A stretch of 64,000 nt of DNA, taken from contig CAVVFA010000008.1 of the NCBI GenBank assembly GCA_963747345.1, positions 310,001 to 374,000 of the forward strand, given 5' to 3'. The translations under genes were made by a program, and so were the position numbers. Positions 8,559 to 18,277 of the stretch are shown piece by piece (the first letter of the stretch is position 1; the number at the start of each line of letters is the position of its first letter). The notes under the pieces were generated by a model, which saw only the letters and a list, made by a program, of their open reading frames with translations, did not search any database and was not told the DNA's origin. The stretch comes from GCA-2746795 sp963747345. GTDB lineage: Bacteria; Chloroflexota; Anaerolineae; Promineifilales; Promineifilaceae.

Positions 8559-9704
8559 CTAAGCTTTTCTTGCCAACATCCGGTCTACCTTGGAGCGCAC
8601 GGCCATCATAACCATATCAGTCGTTTTCAACTTACCGCGTGACCGGCCCAGGTGGTAATGGGTGAGTACCGTGTTTTTGGGGATAAACGGCCGTTCTTCC
8701 TCAACCTTCCGCACCATCACCAACGCCTCAGTAGGGCAGGTCGAGACACACAAACCGCAGCCAATACAGCGGTCAAGGTTGATTTCCGGCACGTAATTCT
8801 CAAAATCCAGCGCATTCATCTGACAGCGCGTTTCGCACAAACCACAGCTTGTGCACAAATCCTCATCAACCACCTTGGCAAAGAAAGCCGAGGCAATCAC
8901 CCTGGCGGGATGCGGATGTTGGTTCAAATTACGCAATACGCCGCAGCAGTCACCGCAGCAGCAGCAAATAAAAGAGGCTTGCTGAGAGTTCCCCGGCTGC
9001 AAAACCAATCCGGCATCATTGGCTAAATCGAGAATACCTAGCGCCTCTTCCTGCGTAATCTGCCGCCCCAACCCATTGCGCTGATAATACGCCGCCGCCG
9101 AGCCAAACGAAAGACACGTCTCCAGCGGTTTACCACAGCTTTCTCCGATGGTTCCTTTCTCCTCGCGGCAAATGCAGGGCGCAACGGTAATGTTGCTGTG
9201 TGCGCGCACAATTTCTTCCGCCTGCTCATACGCCATGATTTCCATTTTCGCGTCAATGCTTTGCCCCACGGGGATGGTGCGCAGCTGGGGTGTCTTCTCC
9301 CACAGGTTAATCAGATTAGGCGCATATTCATCAAAATCATGCACCAGTTCTGGTGTAAGCCGCCCCACCTGGAATTCCCAAATTCCCACCACAAACGGCG
9401 CGGCAGAATATTTGGGTGTACCGCCATCGCGGGGATGGTCATCACGAGGATGATTGGCGTAGATGAGTCCTTTTCCCTCCATAATTTGCAGCCGCTGCTC
9501 AACTTCGGAGACTGGCAGTCGGGCACGGCGGGCGATAACACGTGGTTCTTCCGGCAAAATGGTTAAATGTGTCGCAAGTTCGGCTTCAGTTGGCGTAAAC
9601 AGGCGACGTAAGATGCGTAATTCGACACCCGATTCGGTAGCCGGATAGCCAGCGGGCATGTCGTCGAGGTGTTGGGCAAGTTGTTGGTAGATATCGCGGG
9701 TCAT
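8559..9704 (-). CDS. 4Fe-4S dicluster ferredoxin-like protein with winged-helix-like N-terminus
   Basis: This protein has 381 residues. The first ~100 resemble a winged-helix regulator module (LTILPEEPRVIARRARL, then EVEQRLQIMEGKGLI). The middle contains APCICR and an unusual FICCCCGDCCGVL cluster. The C-terminal third has two ferredoxin motifs, CTSCGLCETRC and CIGCGLCVSTC, each with a distal Cys-Pro or Cys, suited to two [4Fe-4S] clusters. The protein is cytoplasmic and may transfer electrons or sense redox state; no partner enzyme is adjacent. The ATG at 9702-9704 is preceded by an AAGGAGAT ribosome site. Confidence 0.87.
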   Translation of the reverse strand: MTRDIYQQLAQHLDDMPAGYPATESGVELRILRRLFTPTEAELATHLTILPEEPRVIARRARLPVSEVEQRLQIMEGKGLIYANHPRDDHPRDGGTPKYSAAPFVVGIWEFQVGRLTPELVHDFDEYAPNLINLWEKTPQLRTIPVGQSIDAKMEIMAYEQAEEIVRAHSNITVAPCICREEKGTIGESCGKPLETCLSFGSAAAYYQRNGLGRQITQEEALGILDLANDAGLVLQPGNSQQASFICCCCGDCCGVLRNLNQHPHPARVIASAFFAKVVDEDLCTSCGLCETRCQMNALDFENYVPEINLDRCIGCGLCVSTCPTEALVMVRKVEEERPFIPKNTVLTHYHLGRSRGKLKTTDMVMMAVRSKVDRMLARKA

Positions 9705-9811
9705 GGGAATCTCCTTTAAGGGATGAATGATGAAGGATGCGGGATGAATCTTTTGCTATCGTACCAATGGAGGTGGTGGGGAACAAGTGACGATTGTCAT
9801 GAGATTTGCAA

Positions 9812-9847
9812 TAAAAAACGGCCGTTCCCAAATGAGAACGGCCGTTC
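9812..9847 (-). terminator. Rho-independent terminator of lpd built from two palindrome copies
   Basis: AACGGCCGTT at 9817-9826 and 9837-9846 can pair as a 10-bp stem with a 10-base loop. On the minus strand the stem is followed by TTTTTTAT. It lies about 65 bases past the lpd stop. Confidence 0.75.
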
Positions 9848-9911
9848 AGTTCAAAAGATTTACTGGTCAACGGACTTTCATCCTTCAACCTTCATCCCTC
9901 ATCCTTTTTGA

Positions 9912-11305
9912 CTACCCGTGAATCGCTTGCCCTTCCACATTATGCGCCGCTTCCATCAACGCTTCGCTGAGCGTGGGATGGGCGTGCACGTTATGAGCGA
10001 TTTCCTGAGCGGTGAGTTCCTGATTGTGCGCCAAAGTTAGTTCTGGCAGCAGTTCCGTCACATCAGGACCAATCATATGAGCGCCCAAAATCTCGCCATA
10101 TTTCGCGTCAGAGATGATTTTGATGAAGCCATCTTTTTCGCCCAGGCCAAGCGCTTTGCCGTTGGCAATAAAGTTGAACTGACCGACGTTAACTTCGTAG
10201 CCAGCTTCTTTCGCTTTTTCTTCTGTGTAGCCAAAGCTGGCAACCTGCGGCACACAATACGTGGCGCGGGGCATCATCAGGAAGTCAATCGGATGGGTTT
10301 CCTCGCCAGCAATCGCTTCAGCGGCGACCATACCCATCGCGGAAGCAATGTGCGCCAAGCGGAAATCAGTCGCCACATCACCGACAGCATAGATATTATT
10401 GACGCTGGTGCGCATCGTGCCATCGATTTCAATATTGCCGCGCTCTGTCAGCTTAACACCAGCCGAATCGAGACCAATGTTTTCGATATTGGGCAAGAAG
10501 TTGATGGCGAGCATCACCTTGTCGGCTTCCAGCACACTGCCATCTGGCAAATGCACCTTCACACCGCTGTCGGTCTTTTCAACTTTCTGAACGGCCGTTT
10601 CCAGATGCAATTTCACACCCAAACTCTTGTATGATTTCTCCAGAATCTTGCTCACTTCAGGCTCTTCGTTGGGCAGCAGATGAGCCATCATTTCCACGAT
10701 GGTCACGTCCACGCCGTAGTTCGCCCACATGTAAGCCACTTCCACGCCAATCACCCCACCGCCGATGATGATCAGTTTCTCGGGCAGTTCCTCGGCCAGA
10801 ATCGCTTCCTTGTAGGAAATAATGCGTTCGCCGTCGAACTCAATGCCCGGCAGCGGCCGCGGACGAGCGCCCGTCGCCAGGATGATATTGCGGGCAGTTA
10901 AGGTCTTTTCGCTGCCATCGTTCAAGGAAACTTGGATGGATTCGCCGTCCAGCCAATTTGCCCGTGCCTTCAAACACGTCGATATTGTTCTTCTTCATCA
11001 AGAAGCTCAACGCCTTTGACGAGACGATTAGACACTTGACGGCTTCGTTTGAAAGCGACGCCATAGTCCAAAGACAAATTATCGAAACTAAAGCCGAATT
11101 CTTTCGCTTTGTGTTGCAGTGTATGCGCCACTTCCGCATTTTTGAGCAGTGATTTGGATGGAATGCAGCCAATGTTCAGGCAGACACCACCCCAATATTC
11201 TTTTTCGATGATGGCGGTTTTCAAGCCTAACTGCGAGGCACGAATGGCCGCCACATAGCCACCAGGCCCAGCCCCCAGGACAACAACGTCGTATTGATTA
11301 GCCAT
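9912..11305 (-). CDS. lpdA: Dihydrolipoyl dehydrogenase, two frame breaks
   Basis: This is the flavoprotein E3 of 2-oxo-acid dehydrogenase and glycine-cleavage complexes. It begins MANQYDVVVLGAGPGGYVAA (FAD Rossmann motif), followed by the redox-active disulfide CLNIGC. The NAD-binding GGGVIGVE and the C-terminal HAHPTLSE with its catalytic His are present. The frame breaks twice: near 11006, where dropping the base after CTT restores VELLMKKNNID, and near 10965, where a further shift is needed to enter NWLDGESIQV. All key residues survive, so sequence error or very recent mutation is likely. The ATG at 11303-11305 has an AGGAG site upstream. No E1 or E2 genes are nearby. Confidence 0.92.
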
Positions 11306-11663
11306 GTTTCACTCCTGAAATTTAAACGCAGCGATGCAAAGAATGACCGATTGTTTTAAGACCCTACGTTTGTAAAAAGATGTAAAAAGTAAAGTCAAGT
11401 GTGTTGAAAACAGGACACTTGAGATGTGGAATAATTGTTATATACTCGCAACGGGCATAATCTGACATTTTTACCAGAGGTGACACGGTCAGAAACCGGC
11501 CACGGTGAGTATAAACTAGCGCGATTATACTGTCATCCCAGATTAGAGGCACGAAGAATTAAGGCTGAACCCTTTGTTTCTTATGTATCTTTGACCCTTT
11601 GTGATAAATTTTTTCTCATGAACGGTATGCACGCGCAATTAAAGGGGCTATAATCGACACGTT
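11306..11663. other. Intergenic region with shared repeat motif and candidate promoter
   Basis: I see no supported gene. TCAAGTGT/ACACTTGA forms an inverted repeat at 11396-11421. CAACGGGCATAATCTGAC at about 11450-11467 also occurs at 62881-62898, and a similar GAGTATAA block follows both. A TATAAT at 11649-11654 lies only nine bases before the downstream ATG. Confidence 0.6.
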
Positions 11664-12453
11664 ATGGGTTTTCCGACTTGGACGTTATGGGGCATGGCCC
11701 TCAGCGCTTTAGGCGCTTTGCTTTTTACCGGTCTGGCACTGGCAGCACAGTCGCCCAGATTTTTAGTGCGTACCGGTCTGCAAGGGTCACGGCTCGATTT
11801 ACGAGCACGAATGTTGACGGGCTACGGCTTTGCCTGCATTTTGCTGGGCTTTGGCTTTTTCCTGGCTGGCGTCCCGTTAGATGGCACATCGTTGGCTAAG
11901 GGAGAAACGGCCGTTACCCAAATCACCCCCAGCCCCGACGAAACCAACATCGCCATCGTCGGCGGGGCTATCACCACGTCTACTCCCACAGCAGTTGCTT
12001 CCCAGTCGAATGAATCGTCTGGCTCACCGGCGAGTGGGGCGTTTGTCGGCCTCCCGCCGGAAGAAACGCCAGGATGGCGACGGTGTAACCAGCGAAGAAG
12101 GTGATGGAACGGCCGTTGCTACCCCCACCCCCATCACCGAAACGCCCACCCCAACCAGCACGCCCACCCAAACACCTACCTCCACCCCCACCGTCACCCC
12201 GACCCCGACGCTAACGCCGACGCCGATTGAAGGGGAAACGGCCGTTGTCGATTTAGGCGGTGGCACCATTTGGCTGCGCAGTACGCCAGATGGTCAAAAT
12301 ATGCTCATCATCAACAGCGGCGATCTCGTTATCTTGCGGGAAAGCTATGCCAATCGCGCCGGGCGCATGTGGCGCGAGGTGAGTACGCTAACGGGTGATA
12401 CGGGGTGGCTGCCGGTGGAGTTCCTTGATACTGGGGAAGAAGAGTCTCAGTAA
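11664..12453 (+). CDS. Membrane-anchored SH3-like domain protein, one frame break
   Basis: The N-terminus has two hydrophobic segments (WTLWGMALSALGALLF and GFACILLGFGFFLAGV). A long Thr/Pro-rich linker with TPTPT repeats follows, then a C-terminal SH3b-like module (TIWLRSTPDGQNMLII, then GDTGWLPVEFL). Such modules bind cell-wall or ligand peptides outside the membrane. The frame shifts by one base near 12065-12083: the first frame runs to a stop at 12104, and the second continues with DGDGVTSEEGDG. Together they give about 262 residues. A TATAAT nine bases before the ATG suggests a very short or absent leader. Confidence 0.72.
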
Positions 12454-12521
12454 TCGGTGAACGGTAAACAGTGAACGGTAAACCGATTACCGATCACCGA
12501 TTACCGATCACCGTTCACTGG
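12452..12521. repeat. Short direct and inverted repeats between convergent genes
   Basis: Units of GTGAACGGTAAAC and their complement ACCGATCACCG/ACCGTTCAC repeat across about 70 bases. They can fold into a stem between the ends of the SH3-like gene and thrC. The element could act as a bidirectional terminator, although no long U-tract is present. Confidence 0.55.
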
Positions 12522-12523
12522 AT

Positions 12524-13577
12524 TTAACTCGCTAAATATTCCTCAAGCGCATCAATACTGGCTGGTAATGTCGCTGGTTCGCTGGCCTGAGCAACGGCCG
12601 TTCCCGGGTCTTTTAAGCCGTGACCTGTGAGAATGCAAACGGCCGTTTTCCCCACTGGATCAATTTCGCCCATTTCGATTTGTTGTTTGAGCGCGGCCAA
12701 CCCTGTCGCTGAGGCAGGTTCCACGAAGATGCCCTCTTGTTTTGCCAGCAGATTCCAGCTTTCCAGGATTTTTTCATCGGTAACGGCCGTTATGATGCCG
12801 CCAGACTCATCCAAAGCTTCCAACGCCTGATGCCAGCGCGCCGGATTACCAATGCGGATAGCCGTCGCAATCGTTTCTGGCTTCTCGATCACTTTGCCCT
12901 CCACAATCGGAGCGGAACCAGCCGCCTGACCGCCTAAAATCCGCGGTCGGCCTTTGTCATACTGCTTGTAGCCCATCCAGTAAGCAGAAATATTGCCCGC
13001 ATTGCCTACCGGCAGACAGTGCCAATCGGGGGCCACGCCGTCGAGTTGGTCGATGATCTCGAAAGAGCCAGTCTTCTGTCCTTCCAGCCGCCACGGATTG
13101 ACGGAGTTGACCAGCGCAATCGGCTGTCGTTTTACGATTTCGCGCACCATGTCCAGGCCATCGTCAAAAGAGCCATCAATGCTGATGACCTCTGCCCCAT
13201 AAGCCAGGGAAGCGGCCAGTTTGCCCAGCGCAATCTTGCCTTCAGGCACCAGAACCAGGCAGCGCAGTCCGGCACGAGCCGCATAAGCGGCGGCACTGGC
13301 GGCCGTATTGCCCGTACTGGCACAGATGACTGTTTTGGAGCCTTCATGCACGGCTTGGGTAATGGCGGCCGTCATACCTCGGTCTTTAAAGGAACCAGTG
13401 GGATTGAGCCCTTCGTATTTTAAGTACAGCTTCAAGCCCTGCTTTGGGGGCGATGATTTCAGCCAACCGGTCGGCCCGGATAAGCGGGGTATTGCCTTCG
13501 TTCAGGCTGATGATATTTACGGATTCGTCAAATGGAAGATATTTTTGATATGCGCGAATAACGCCTTGCCAACTCAT
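12524..13577 (-). CDS. thrC: Threonine synthase, one frame break
   Basis: This PLP enzyme makes threonine from O-phosphohomoserine. The N-terminal piece (MSWQGVIRAYQKYLPF, then LNEGNTPLIRA) and the main piece (KLYLKYEGLNPTGSFKDRG with the PLP-binding Lys; STGNTAASAAAYAARAG; ILTGHGLKDPG near the end) lie in different frames. Dropping the G after CTT near 13434 restores KAGLKLYLKYEG and a normal ~350-residue protein. The ATG at 13575-13577 has GAGGTGA six bases upstream. No other threonine genes are adjacent. Because this is a single indel in a biosynthetic gene with all motifs intact, sequence error is the leading explanation. Confidence 0.94.
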
Positions 13578-13649
13578 AATTATTCACCTCGTATATTTTC
13601 GGGAGTATTTAAAATAGAGTTGTTCCCAAATAGCCAGAGTAAATTTTTA

Positions 13650-13731
13650 GGACACTGATACGGTCGAACACTGAGGTTTTTTATCAGCGTTCGACCGTAT
13701 CAGTGTCCCTTTTTTATTCAGGAACAAGTCT
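13650..13731. repeat. Near-perfect 60-base hairpin element with flank, second copy at window end
   Basis: GGACACTGATACGGTCGAAC starts an arm of about 25 bases that pairs with the arm ending at 13709. The loop is GGTTTTTT and there is one mismatch. The right flank TTTTTTATTCAGGAACAAGT also belongs to the element: an inverted second copy with three differences in the overlap ends the window at 63943-64000. It carries no coding capacity and looks like a small dispersed MITE-like element. Confidence 0.8.
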
Positions 13732-13837
13732 AATATAAGGGCACAGTGGAAATTGCACCCTTATCTAGCATACGTTATTTTGTTGTTTTCGGCACGAGTG
13801 ATTTCTTACTTCATCACTCTGCCGTGTTATCAGCAGA

Positions 13838-14788
13838 TTAGCTGTTACCGGGAATGATTAAGGTTTGTCCCGCGTAGATGACATACGGGTCTTGCAAGTT
13901 GTTGGCGTCGGCAAGGGCACGGCGCGGATACGCCGTACTGCACGGAAATGCTGTAAACCGTTTCGCCCTGCTTGACGACATGGGTGAATTCAGGCCGAGG
14001 TCCTGGTGTGCAGGTTGGAATTTTGAGAACTTGTCCGGCATAAATTTGGTTGGGGTTGACCAGTGCCGTTGGCTTCGGCAATTTCCACCCAACTGACGCC
14101 AAATTTCAGGCCGATACGGAACAAGTTGTCGCCTGGCTGCACCGTGTAAGTAGTCACTTGTCTGGGGGTGGCGTGGGTTGGACAGGAGGCGAGGTGGCTC
14201 AACGGGGTGTTGTGGGCTCAACAGGAGGTGTTGAGCCATCACAAGGAATTTTGAGTGGTTTGACCAGCGACGATGTTGTTGGGATTGGTGATACCGTTGT
14301 ACTGCGCGAGTGTCACCCAAGATAGCCCGTATTGCAGCCCAATGCGGAAGAGGTTTTCACCCGGCTGCACGACATGTTCTGTGGGACAGGTGGCATTGTG
14401 GTCGTTTCTGTGGTTGTCGCGGCTTCTACTGGCTCTGCTTCAGGGGTGGCTACAACTGGTTCGGGTGTAGCCACTGCGGCTGCTGTCTCAGGCACAACGG
14501 CCGTTTCCTCTACCACCATTTCTGCAACAGCGGAATCATCTGATTCGGCCACACTATCGGTCTCTGTTTGGGGAGCCGCTTCTGTCGGGGCAACCAGACC
14601 CTCTGCTGCGGGGGCGGCTGTTGGATCCAGACCTGTGCCACCGCCCACGTTCGGGTCGAAAGGTCGTCTTGTTCAGCGGGAACGGCCGTTGCCTCACCTT
14701 CAGGTAGAGGACGCACACACCCTGCTAGAACCAGGCTTACTATCATCATGAGAATGAAACTTGGGATGAGTTTTTGTCGAGAAATCAT
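13838..14788 (-). pseudogene. LysM-repeat lipoprotein, multiple frame breaks
   Basis: It begins MISRQKLIPSF and continues to SLVLAGC, a lipoprotein signal peptide. An acidic Thr/Ala/Pro linker follows, then three LysM-like modules: HVVQPGENLFRIGLQYG, YTVQPGDNLFRIGLKFG and HVVKQGETVYSISVQYG. Each is followed by an AGQ-LKIP-type end, the last being AGQTLIIPGNS before the TAA. LysM domains bind peptidoglycan glycans, so this would be a cell-wall-binding lipoprotein. I need about seven single-base corrections over 950 bases to read it through, far more than anywhere else in the window. It is either a decaying gene or a stretch of poor sequence. Confidence 0.8.
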
Positions 14789-14957
14789 ATACACCGTCCA
14801 AACACGAAAATCAGGAATAGGTGGCTTAAAAACGGCCGTTATCTCGACATAATATAGCACGAATAGATCGTTACGTAAAGTAATCAGCCCAGAAAAGCCG
14901 TTCAAAACACCAGCGCACATTTAGACAGTATAAGTGTGCCAAGAATGGTTGCGCCTA

Positions 14958-14966
14958 TGCTATAAT
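14958..14966 (+). promoter_or_regulatory. Extended -10 promoter element
   Basis: TGCTATAAT matches the extended -10 consensus TGnTATAAT. There is no good -35 at the usual distance. It lies 44 bases before a 42-codon frame and about 170 bases before the REC-GAF gene, in the only long plus-strand leader here. Confidence 0.4.
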
Positions 14967-15009
14967 CTTTTGAAGCAAGCCCCAAAGATAACAGTACCAG
15001 GCATAATTT

Positions 15010-15138
15010 ATGAGCAAGCGAAATTCAGTTAGGCGTATTGAGCAGTACGATAACGTAATTGGTAAGAAAAGACTCAACGATAAAATAGCCCACCTTGCCT
15101 TATTACCCTCCATTCGCTATTTGAGAAATCGTATATGA
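15010..15138 (+). CDS. Possible 42-residue leader peptide
   Basis: This is a short basic frame beginning MSKRNSVRRIEQYDNV. Its TGA at 15136-15138 overlaps the ATG of the following response-regulator gene (ATGA). No homologue is recognised and no strong ribosome site is seen. The precise stop/start overlap and the upstream promoter-like element make translational coupling plausible, but it may be chance. Confidence 0.3.
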   Translation: MSKRNSVRRIEQYDNVIGKKRLNDKIAHLALLPSIRYLRNRI

Positions 15139-16591
15139 ATGATGAACACATTCTGATCATTGATGATAGTCGAGAAATCGTCAAACATTTGACAGATCAT
15201 GTGCTGCCCACATTCGGTTACAACACCTTCCACGCCTTTGACGGCCAAACCGGATTAGCCTACATCCGAGAAAAAAAACCAGACTTAGATCATGCTCGAT
15301 TTCAATTTACCAGAAATGACAGGGATTGATATTTTGCAGCAAATGGCCAAAGAATCCATTAGCATCCCCGTCATCCTCATGACTGGTTATGGCTCAGAAC
15401 TTAAGTGCCATCGAAGCCTTCCGTTTAGGTGCCAAAGATTACCTGATAAAGCCATTCACCGTAGACGAAGTCGTTGATGCCATTGAACGCGCTTTAGTAG
15501 AAACACGCTTGCTGCACGATAAAACAGACTTGCGGAACAACTGCGTCGGAGCAAAGTTGAAATGAGCCGCCAGACGCATGAAATGAATACCTTGTCCAAT
15601 ATCGGAAAGGCCATCACTTCTCTCTTGAGTGTCGATGATGTATTGGAACGCGTGCTAGAGGCGGCAACCTACTTAACAAATGCCGAAGAAAATCATATTT
15701 GGCTGTCAGACGAATCAGGCATCCAACTATACGTCTATGAAAAACCAGAACCAGATGCCTCCAGAACCGAGTTGCTTGTCCATTGATCCAGATTCTTACT
15801 TGGGGCAAGTGATGGTGTCTGGTCATCCCTTACGCAAGGCCGAATTTTCAAACCAGGGCTTGCAGGTAAAAATGGGGTATGTCGCCCGCTCCATTTTATA
15901 TGTGCCGCTAAAATTGCGCGGACTTACCTTAGGTGTGTTAGGCGTAAGCAATCGGGTGACTTATCGGGCATTTAGCAAACGCGATGAGTTTTTGCTGACC
16001 TTCTTGGGGGATTATGCGGCCATCGCTCTAGAAAACGCTCGTGTTTTCCAGGCAGCAGATAAAGCCTTAGCCCGTCGTGTTAATGAATTAAACACCCTCA
16101 TTGATATTACCCATACCATCAACTCAACCCTGGATTTAGATGAAGTAGTGCGGTTAACTATCAGACACGTTTATACCAGTTGGGATATTGAGGTTGCTTC
16201 GTTGTGGTGGTTGGATAAAACAAGCAATAGTTTGCGTGTTCTGGCAAATGTTGGCACCCCCACCGATATTTTAAACCGCATGGAAGTGCCTTTGGGCGAA
16301 GGCTTTGTGGGAATTGTGGCGCAAACTGGAAAATGGATTTATACCAACGATGTGGCTGCGCATCCTGCTCATTATCGTGATATTGATTTTCATACCGGAT
16401 TTCAAACGCATTCATTATTGTGTGTACCATTACTCTTTGGGGGAACGGTAGTGGGTACCATGCAACTGCTTAACAAACGAGGGGGCTTTGACGATCAAGA
16501 TGTTGACCGCGCCCTCTCCATTGCGGCGGCGGTAGCCATCGCGGTAACCAATGCACTCCGTTTTGGGGCTGTAGAAGCAAAAAAAGAGTAG
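15135..16591 (+). pseudogene. REC-GAF-GAF regulator, four frame breaks
   Basis: The first ~120 residues form a response-regulator receiver: ILIIDDSREIV with the acidic pair, LIMLDFNLPEMTG with the phospho-acceptor Asp after correction, VILMTGYGSE, and DYLIKPF. A short coiled linker follows (LRRSKVEMSRQTHEMN), then two GAF domains, the second carrying TIRHVYTSWDIEVASLWW and LLCVPLLFGGTVVGTMQLLN. No kinase or output domain follows. Breaks lie near 15287, 15409, 15531 and 15778, each next to a CTT. The region from 15790 onward is clean. It would sense small molecules and signal by phosphorylation or partner binding. Confidence 0.85.
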
Positions 16592-16651
16592 CAACAGCGT
16601 GAGTCAGGGTTTTTATCCAGTCGTCAGAATGATTTCTTGGAGTAATGTTTT

Positions 16652-18182
16652 ATGCTGGCAAAAGTAATGAGTTGTGCCATTGTGGGCTTGGATGCTGAGA
16701 CGGTAGATGTTGAAGTAGACATTATACGGGGTGGCCCCGCATTTAATTTGGTTGGATTGCCCGACGCGGCCGTGCGCGAAAGCCGAGATCGGGTGCATTC
16801 AGCAATTAAGAATAGTGGCTTTAGTTTCCCCGCCAATAAGCGGATTACGGTGAATCTGGCTCCGGCCGATTTGCGTAAGGAAGGGCCAGCGTATGATTTG
16901 CCGATTGCTGTTGGTGTCTTAGCCGCTTCGCAACAGGTGTGGCCGGATAAGTTGGAGGGCGGCATGTTCATTGGTGAACTGTCGCTTGATGGCACAACGC
17001 GGCATACGAAGGGTATTTTGTCGATGACGGCGCTGGCGCGTCAATTAGGGTTTTTGCGGGTGTTTGTACCGGCAGAGGATGCTGGGGAAGCGGCACTTTT
17101 GCCGGATTTGGAAGTGATTCCGGTAGCGAATTTGGCGCAGTTGGTGGGACATTTAACGGGGTTGAGTCCGATTGCGCCCTATGAGGTTGATTTGGAGACG
17201 GCGTTTGATTCCCCTGTGGCTTATGCGGCTGATTTTGCCGACATTATGGGGCAGGAACATGTGAAACGGGCGATGGAAGTGGCGGCGGCTGGCGGTCATA
17301 ATTTGTTGATGACGGGGCCTCCCGGCGCAGGGAAAACGCTGATTTCTAAATCGCTGCCGAGTATTATGCCGCGCATGACGGTGGATGAGTCGCTTGGAAG
17401 TGACGAAGATTTATAGTGTGGCGGGTTTACTGCCTGCTGATACGCCGTTGATTCGACAACGGCCGTTTCGTTCTCCCCATCATACCATCAGTTATGCCGG
17501 GTTGGTGGGGGGCGGTGTCTGGCCGAGACCGGGTGAAATATCACTTTCGCATCGCGGCGTTCTTTTTCTGGATGAATTACCTGAGTTCGGTCAAAATCTG
17601 ATTGAGGTGCTGCGCCAGCCGTTAGAAGGCAATCCCCGCGAGATTGCTATTTCCCGCGCCAGCGGCACGGTGACTTATCCGGCTAATTTTATGCTGATTG
17701 CGGCGCAGAATCCGTGCCCCTGTGGCTATTTTGGCGATGCGACGCATCCTTGTTCTTGCTCCAATTCGATGGTGACACGCTACCAAAAGCGGATTTCTGG
17801 CCCGTTGATGGATCGCATTGACTTGCATGTGGATGTGCCGCGCGTGGATTTTGATAAGTTAACGGCCGTTCAGCGAGGCGAATTGTCTGAAAGCGTGCGG
17901 GAACGGGTGGAGCGAGCCAGAGAGATTCAGGCAAAACGTTTCCAGGACTCAGAGCTGCATTGCAATGCCGACATGGGAGCCAGCGAAGTGCGCGAGTTGT
18001 GCCAGCTAGACGACACCGGCAAACGACTCATGCGCAGCGCCATGGCGCAGATGAATTTGAGCGCCCGTGCCTTCCATCGCATTCTCAAAGTGGCACGTAC
18101 CATCGCTGACTTGGACGGTGATGATGCCATCCAACCTGCCTACTTGGCAGAAGCCTTACAATATCGTCCCCGTCAGCAATAG
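16652..18182 (+). CDS. comM: YifB/ComM family Mg-chelatase-like AAA+ ATPase, one frame break
   Basis: ComM is a hexameric helicase that promotes branch migration during natural transformation. The N-terminal domain (MLAKVMSCAIVGLDAETVDV, then FNLVGLPDAAVRESRDRV) is typical. The Walker A GPPGAGKTLI is intact. After a break near 17396 the second piece carries the Walker B GVLFLDELPEF and the C-terminal zinc-like motif NPCPCGYFGDATHPCSCS. Removing the G after CTT restores DESLEVTKIYSVAG, the normal sequence. The start ATG at 16652 is preceded by TTGGAG. No other competence genes are adjacent. Confidence 0.94.
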
Positions 18183-18277
18183 TCAATTTGTACAAATTGC
18201 TTGCCCATAAAGACGCTCTGTTATATGTTTAGGCTATTGCATTTATTCTTTTTTTATAGCTACCCTGGAGTTTGATA

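Noticed and set aside
12115..12235. TPTPT-type tandem codons as a microsatellite or CRISPR-like repeat
   Set aside because: They encode the Thr/Pro linker of an extracytoplasmic protein, and similar linkers occur in three other secreted proteins in the window.
17385..17416. Programmed +1 frameshift at CTT in comM (and in thrC, rimO and lpd)
   Set aside because: CUU is a known slippery codon, but there is no upstream Shine-Dalgarno-like stimulator or following stop as in prfB. Other in-frame CTT codons in intact genes are read normally, and two breaks fit CTT only on the opposite strand.
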